From contig NZ_CP007806.1 of the NCBI RefSeq assembly GCF_000219535.2, positions 3,072,501 through 3,136,500 of the forward strand: a stretch of 64,000 nucleotides of DNA, in the 5' to 3' direction. Under the pieces are notes generated by a model. The model was not told where the DNA came from, searched no databases, and saw only the letters and a list, made by a program, of their open reading frames with translations. Of the stretch, positions 59,921 through 64,000 are shown one piece after another. Each line of letters starts with the position of its first letter. The first letter of the stretch is position 1. The translations under genes were made by a program, and so were the position numbers. The DNA is from Brevibacillus laterosporus LMG 15441 (GTDB lineage: Bacteria > Bacillota > Bacilli > Brevibacillales > Brevibacillaceae).

Positions 59921-59945
59921 AAGAGCCGTTTTAAAAACGGCCCTT
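59921..59945 (-). terminator. Terminator of the LTA synthase gene
   Basis: AAGAGCCGTTTT pairs with AAAACGGCCCTT (one mismatch), followed by TTTTT on the minus strand. Confidence 0.85.
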
Positions 59946-59963
59946 CAGAGTGCTAATCCTTGA

Positions 59964-61808
59964 TTAATCTCTCATTGGTAATTGATTCACATAAGCATCA
60001 GATATAGACAGAAGCTCTAGAGTCTCTTCATACATTTTTCTGTACGGTTCCAGATCCACAACAGCTTCATGTGTCTTGATATTCGTAGCAGAACCGTCTT
60101 CCAGACTCTGACCAGGAATAAACAAGATGTCATCATTAATAAAGGAACCACTTGGCATATAGAAGCGTTCGCCCAGTACATTATGGGTCGTATTGAGCAA
60201 GTCTTGACCAAAATATGTCGTGTTTGAAAGATCAAGCCCAACTAAATTGGCGATAGTTGGCATAATATCGACTTGACCACCCATATTTTCCATCGTCTTG
60301 CCAGTCTCATTGCCTGGAACCTTAACAATCAGTGGAACCGTGAACGCATCCACTTTGTCGTAAGCATGTCCTGTCAGGCTCTCAATAATCGGTTTCCCAT
60401 CTTTACCCTGATCATCTTGTGTAATGCCATAGTGATCACCATACAGAACAATAACTGTATTATCCCAGAGTCCATTTTGCTTCATTTTCGCAAATAAAGC
60501 TCCTAGCTGCTTATCTACGTAATGCTGGGCCTGCATGTAATTACCTACATTTGTCCCTTCCCAAGCTGGTGGTAGTGCTAGTGTATTCTTCTCTTGCGGA
60601 ATAACAAAAGGGTGATGTCCCGACAAGGTAATGATCTGAGAATAGAACGGTCGGTTCTGCTTTTGATACTCCTCCAATACCCCTAAGGTTTTATTGAATA
60701 AAATTTCGTCAGATGGTCCAAGTCCAACAATATCGTCATATCCAAAGAAATCGGTATCATAATATTTATCAAAGCCCAGTCCTGGATACATTACATCTCG
60801 ATTCCAAAAATCTACCTTATTTACGTGAAAGGTCATACTCGCATAGCCTTGTTCCTTTAACATTCGAGGCAAGCTTGGAATCTCTCTTTCTCCAAAAGAA
60901 ACAGACATCGGTGAAGTTCCTACTGGATAAATTGAGGTGTTGCTAATAAATTCAGCATCCGAGGTGTTTCCTTGCCCCACCTGTTGGAAAAAGTGTGGGA
61001 AATAATAGCTTTCCTTAATCAAGGCATTAAGATTTGGCGTGATTTCAACACCGTTTATTTTTTTATGAAGCAAAAAGTTTTGGAAGGCCTCCATCTGAAT
61101 AACCATCACGTTTTTGCCTTTTGCCGCTCCAAATAATTGCTTAGGCTGCTGTTTTTCACGTTCAGCCTTTAGTTCCTTAATACGTGCTATATATTCCTCA
61201 TTCCACACTGGAACCTTCTGATCTTTCAAGAAGCTATTCACTTGAAAGGTAATTAAGCCTTGTTGCTGGGCTTTTTTTGTTTCGTTTTGAATGCCGGCTG
61301 TTCGCTCTGCTTTTACACCTTCAAAAGAGAACAGAACCACCACAGAACAAGCTGTCAAAATTAAACGCTTGACCAAAGTCATGTCCACCTGTGCTTGAAC
61401 CGCATCTTGTTTTTTCTTTTTCACGGAGCGATACCAGAGTAAGAAAATAACTAGATCCAGATAAAGCACAAAATACTGTGGTTTAATTAATGTAAATACA
61501 CTAGAAGAAACGTCCTTTACCTGTCCGATTTGCATGAATGCTTGGTAGGTCATGATTTTTCCATAGTAGGAATAATACACAACGATCGCAAGCATAAAGC
61601 TAGACAGTAAAAAGTTAGCAATCGTATACATCAGTGTTTTTCGCTTATAAAAAAGCAAGGTAAAGATTACGACGATTAGCAAAACAGAGCTTGTTTCAGC
61701 CCAAAGCAAGTGAAAAGGGTTGCGGTCATCGTAGATAAAAATTCTAAACCAAAAAAATTTAGATAGGAGTAACAGAGACGTTATCAGAGAATATTGTTTC
61801 CAATTCAT
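59964..61808 (-). CDS. ltaS: LTA synthase family protein
   Basis: A 614-residue membrane enzyme: five N-terminal membrane helices (to about 170) and an external sulfatase-fold domain (about 225-600). The catalytic Thr lies in GQGNTSDAEF, with metal ligands in 'VIQMEAFQNF', 'VLYGDHYG' and a 'SGHHPF' pair. It polymerises glycerol phosphate from phosphatidylglycerol to lipoteichoic acid. Length and layout fit LtaS/YfnI; which paralog it is cannot be decided. The start has a GAGAGG site. Single gene. Confidence 0.88.
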   Translation of the reverse strand: MNWKQYSLITSLLLLSKFFWFRIFIYDDRNPFHLLWAETSSVLLIVVIFTLLFYKRKTLMYTIANFLLSSFMLAIVVYYSYYGKIMTYQAFMQIGQVKDVSSSVFTLIKPQYFVLYLDLVIFLLWYRSVKKKKQDAVQAQVDMTLVKRLILTACSVVVLFSFEGVKAERTAGIQNETKKAQQQGLITFQVNSFLKDQKVPVWNEEYIARIKELKAEREKQQPKQLFGAAKGKNVMVIQMEAFQNFLLHKKINGVEITPNLNALIKESYYFPHFFQQVGQGNTSDAEFISNTSIYPVGTSPMSVSFGEREIPSLPRMLKEQGYASMTFHVNKVDFWNRDVMYPGLGFDKYYDTDFFGYDDIVGLGPSDEILFNKTLGVLEEYQKQNRPFYSQIITLSGHHPFVIPQEKNTLALPPAWEGTNVGNYMQAQHYVDKQLGALFAKMKQNGLWDNTVIVLYGDHYGITQDDQGKDGKPIIESLTGHAYDKVDAFTVPLIVKVPGNETGKTMENMGGQVDIMPTIANLVGLDLSNTTYFGQDLLNTTHNVLGERFYMPSGSFINDDILFIPGQSLEDGSATNIKTHEAVVDLEPYRKMYEETLELLSISDAYVNQLPMRD

Positions 61809-61987
61809 TTTTTGTAAGCCTCTCTTTTAATCTATTATCGGCCGGTCTACCTAGTATGAGGCATTTCCGACCAAAATATCTTACCATAAACCTGCTAAAG
61901 TAGCACCTATCCTATAAAGAAATATGTTTGTCTGCGACGGAAGTTACTAAAGAGAATCTAATATTTCAAGCAATCAAGACTATAACA

Positions 61988-62011
61988 AAAGATGACCAAA
62001 CGGCCATCTTT
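61988..62011 (-). terminator. Terminator of the SpoIID-domain gene
   Basis: AAAGATGACC (61988-61997) pairs with GGCCATCTTT (62002-62011) with one mismatch, followed by TTTTG on the minus strand. Confidence 0.8.
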
Positions 62012-62059
62012 GTATGGTTAGGAATCATTTTACATAAGAGTTCAACAAAGTTTAACATT

Positions 62060-63877
62060 CTAAGATTGATATAAATTTACCAATTGGTGGTTAGGGTAGA
62101 AGGTTTGGAGAATTTGCTCCACAGGCAGCCCCAGCTTATCAAGTGTCGAGGCACCATATTGACTCATCCCCACGCCATGACCATTTCCGCCGCCATAAAT
62201 GATGACATTTTGAAGATTGCCTTGCTCATTACGACTTACTTCAAAGGCAACAAAGCCGGATGGTAACAGGCTGTAGTTCTTCATTGCTAGTTTAGCGTCA
62301 TAGTGAGAGGAATCACCCGCGGTTCGATGAAGAATGACATCTCCACCACCGGTATAGGTCTTAGAAGGACGGAGTAAATAACGTACATTGTAATCCTTCA
62401 CTACCTTAAAGGTACCATTACTTCCTTCCAAAATAAGCTCCTGAATGTTTCCATTCTCACCACGTTTGCTCACATAAAGATTATATAGGTCACCTACACC
62501 GCTAGAAGGAATGGCTCCCTTCACGAAATTCCCATCGCCATTACTGATAAATACTCCATTTGGATCAGCGGCAGCACGAGCAGCTAGATTTTTATTAATC
62601 GTATTTTGTAGCTCCCCTTTCGATAACTCAACCTTCCAGCGGAAAAATGGAGATTGGGAATCTACGCTCACGATTGATAAATCTTTGACAAACGAAAGCA
62701 TATCTTCCTCACTTGAAATGGCTACTGGCAAAAATCCTTGTTTCTTTTGAGATTCCATAACAAAGCTCTGTGGAATCAAATAGGGTACACCGCTTCCTGG
62801 AAATTGTTGTGTAATCGGATCAGGCCAAATTTCATGACGACCTGCCACCACTCCAGCAGATGATGAAAAGTAGCGTGCATCAACTAGCTCATCCCGATAC
62901 TTCATGATGAGACCTGCTGTTGCCTCTACTGCTCTCGTCACTTTCGCATTTTCTAGAGTATTGTTGTAAACCTGGCTCATCGTACTATCATCTACATGAA
63001 AGCCTTTTGCCGCATAACGATTACTGTAGTAGTCGCTTAGTGCATATGTACGGGCTGCGATTGCCTGTGCTTTTAATGCTTCATCCCCGAAGGATGCTGG
63101 CATCTCGCTCGGTACGACTTGAAGCAAATATTGCTCAAGCGACAATTCATTGATGATAGATAGCTTACCGAAGGACACAGATGGTTTAACTTCCAGCACA
63201 CCTCGATATTTAGGTGTTCCTTGTGCTCGCTTGAGACTTAGCACCTCAGTCAGTCCATCTTTATTATCAGCAGGTACTACATAAAGACGTTCCGACATAG
63301 AAACGAGCGTTTGATTATTAACACTAACAGTTAAACTGTTTCCTTGATTCGTAATGTTTACAACTTGATTAGGTGCAACCTCAAACTGCTGATTCGTTCT
63401 TTTATCAATAAGGTACAAGCCCTCCGCTGACTTTGCTTGGAACGTAGTGTGATCAAGTGAACCAAAGCCTGTATTGTACAATCCTATGCGCATCCGATCG
63501 GCACGTGTTTCTCCCTCTAGGACCAACATATTGACTTGATTTTGTCCATTTACATAAACTCTGACATTTTCCGCACCGACACGCACATCTGCCAAAGATT
63601 TTGGAACAAGCGAATCGCCAGATAATTGATAAACTTGTGCCTCGTTTGCTAACGTAAGGAACCCCGACCGTTCCAATTCAATTGTTTTCTTTGCCGTATC
63701 CTTCACCATAATTTTCTCGGTGAGATACGTTCCTTGATTCATTTGATCCATGGATCGGTATGCATCTTTGTTACTAGCCACAAGCACAGGGGCTTTTAGC
63801 TGGCTTGCCAAAGCACTCGGTGTGATGGCCGTTGACATGAGCACCACCAATGACAGGATCGAACTTGTTTTTTTCAT
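62060..63877 (-). CDS. Secreted SpoIID/LytB-domain protein
   Basis: A 605-residue exported protein with a signal peptide (about 1-25), a beta-rich middle with SH3-like strands (about 60-230), and a SpoIID domain (about 240-600). Landmarks are 'QVVPSEMPASFGDEALKAQA', which holds the catalytic Glu, 'ARTYAL', 'QVYNN', 'SSSAGVVAGRHEIW' and the final 'GGGNGHGVGMSQYGA'. SpoIID is a lytic transglycosylase cutting denuded glycan; longer LytB-type relatives act in vegetative or spore wall remodelling. The start has an AAAGGAG site. 63878-64000 is its promoter region. Confidence 0.88.
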   Translation of the reverse strand: MKKTSSILSLVVLMSTAITPSALASQLKAPVLVASNKDAYRSMDQMNQGTYLTEKIMVKDTAKKTIELERSGFLTLANEAQVYQLSGDSLVPKSLADVRVGAENVRVYVNGQNQVNMLVLEGETRADRMRIGLYNTGFGSLDHTTFQAKSAEGLYLIDKRTNQQFEVAPNQVVNITNQGNSLTVSVNNQTLVSMSERLYVVPADNKDGLTEVLSLKRAQGTPKYRGVLEVKPSVSFGKLSIINELSLEQYLLQVVPSEMPASFGDEALKAQAIAARTYALSDYYSNRYAAKGFHVDDSTMSQVYNNTLENAKVTRAVEATAGLIMKYRDELVDARYFSSSAGVVAGRHEIWPDPITQQFPGSGVPYLIPQSFVMESQKKQGFLPVAISSEEDMLSFVKDLSIVSVDSQSPFFRWKVELSKGELQNTINKNLAARAAADPNGVFISNGDGNFVKGAIPSSGVGDLYNLYVSKRGENGNIQELILEGSNGTFKVVKDYNVRYLLRPSKTYTGGGDVILHRTAGDSSHYDAKLAMKNYSLLPSGFVAFEVSRNEQGNLQNVIIYGGGNGHGVGMSQYGASTLDKLGLPVEQILQTFYPNHQLVNLYQS

Positions 63878-64000
63878 GTTGTAGCTCCTTTCAGTTCCTA
63901 TACAAGGCCTGTCCCCTTAAAAGGTCTTTATCAGGCAAGCATTTGCTACCCTTTGTGTTTTTTTGGATAACTTTCCCTTCTATGTTTAGACTCAAGACAT

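Noticed and set aside
1-64000. CRISPR arrays, tRNA/rRNA genes, insertion sequences, prophage
   Set aside because: No regularly spaced repeats, cloverleaf or rRNA signatures, transposase motifs or phage structural genes were seen on either strand.

Overview
The window looks like a stretch of chromosome from a low-GC, spore-forming Firmicute, most probably Brevibacillus (B. laterosporus-like). Supporting signs are strong Gram-positive ribosome binding sites, a SleL-type cortex hydrolase, a CotS/YutH-type kinase-fold protein, sporulation-type histidine kinases, LTA synthase, a YpdA-type bacillithiol-linked reductase, and B. subtilis-like FNR and MifM/YidC logic. The genus is inference. I found no rRNA, tRNA, CRISPR array, insertion sequence or prophage.

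Layout. 1-4785: minus-strand operon of a PRD/EIIB regulator, an amidohydrolase and four poorly characterised families (the Enterococcus EF_0829-EF_0839-type set), cut by the window edge. 5116-9814: secreted GH18 chitinase, a probable orphan small RNA, and the RNA polymerase recycling factor HelD. 9925-20337: a compact anaerobic nitrate island with a six-gene molybdoenzyme operon (NarI-like cytochrome b, NasC-like catalytic subunit, FeS subunit, Rieske protein, two small proteins), the regulator fnr, narK, and two NirJ/AhbC-like radical SAM proteins around a hemerythrin protein. Three perfect or near-perfect FNR boxes serve four promoters, each with its -10 hexamer exactly 21 nt from the box.

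20382-27145: DHA2 drug exporter, SleL, an NlpC/P60 hydrolase, an OmpR/EnvZ-type two-component pair and a CHRD protein. 27331-28878: a decayed GNAT gene, then a YidC insertase preceded by a 95-codon membrane-peptide ORF with a hairpin over the yidC Shine-Dalgarno, the layout of B. subtilis mifM-yidC2. 29049-34468: polysaccharide deacetylase-like protein and muropeptide recycling enzymes (NagZ, and NamZ fused to an AmiE-like domain). 34612-36178: a Tet(L)-like efflux pump behind a leader peptide and competing hairpins. 36269-46910: YpdA, a Fur-box flavin monooxygenase, several small proteins, DeoD, LD-carboxypeptidase, an orphan kinase, and SprT-like and DUF2203 proteins. 47046-64000: M3 peptidase, a Med-like BMP protein paired with a histidine kinase, pncA-pncB NAD salvage, a CotS-like protein, a tandem S13 (PBP4) protein whose second domain has lost its catalytic motifs, a hydrolase/Nudix pair, LTA synthase and a SpoIID-domain protein.

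Most notable points: (1) fnr carries an in-frame UGA just before the tail that holds its three FeS-ligand cysteines; (2) a MifM-like arrest-sensor candidate lies upstream of yidC; (3) an FNR regulon of uniform geometry includes a bidirectional promoter; (4) an attenuator-like leader precedes the Tet(L)-like gene; (5) the second S13 domain is catalytically dead; (6) a Med-like/kinase sensory pair. All calls come from reading the sequence; no database search was run.
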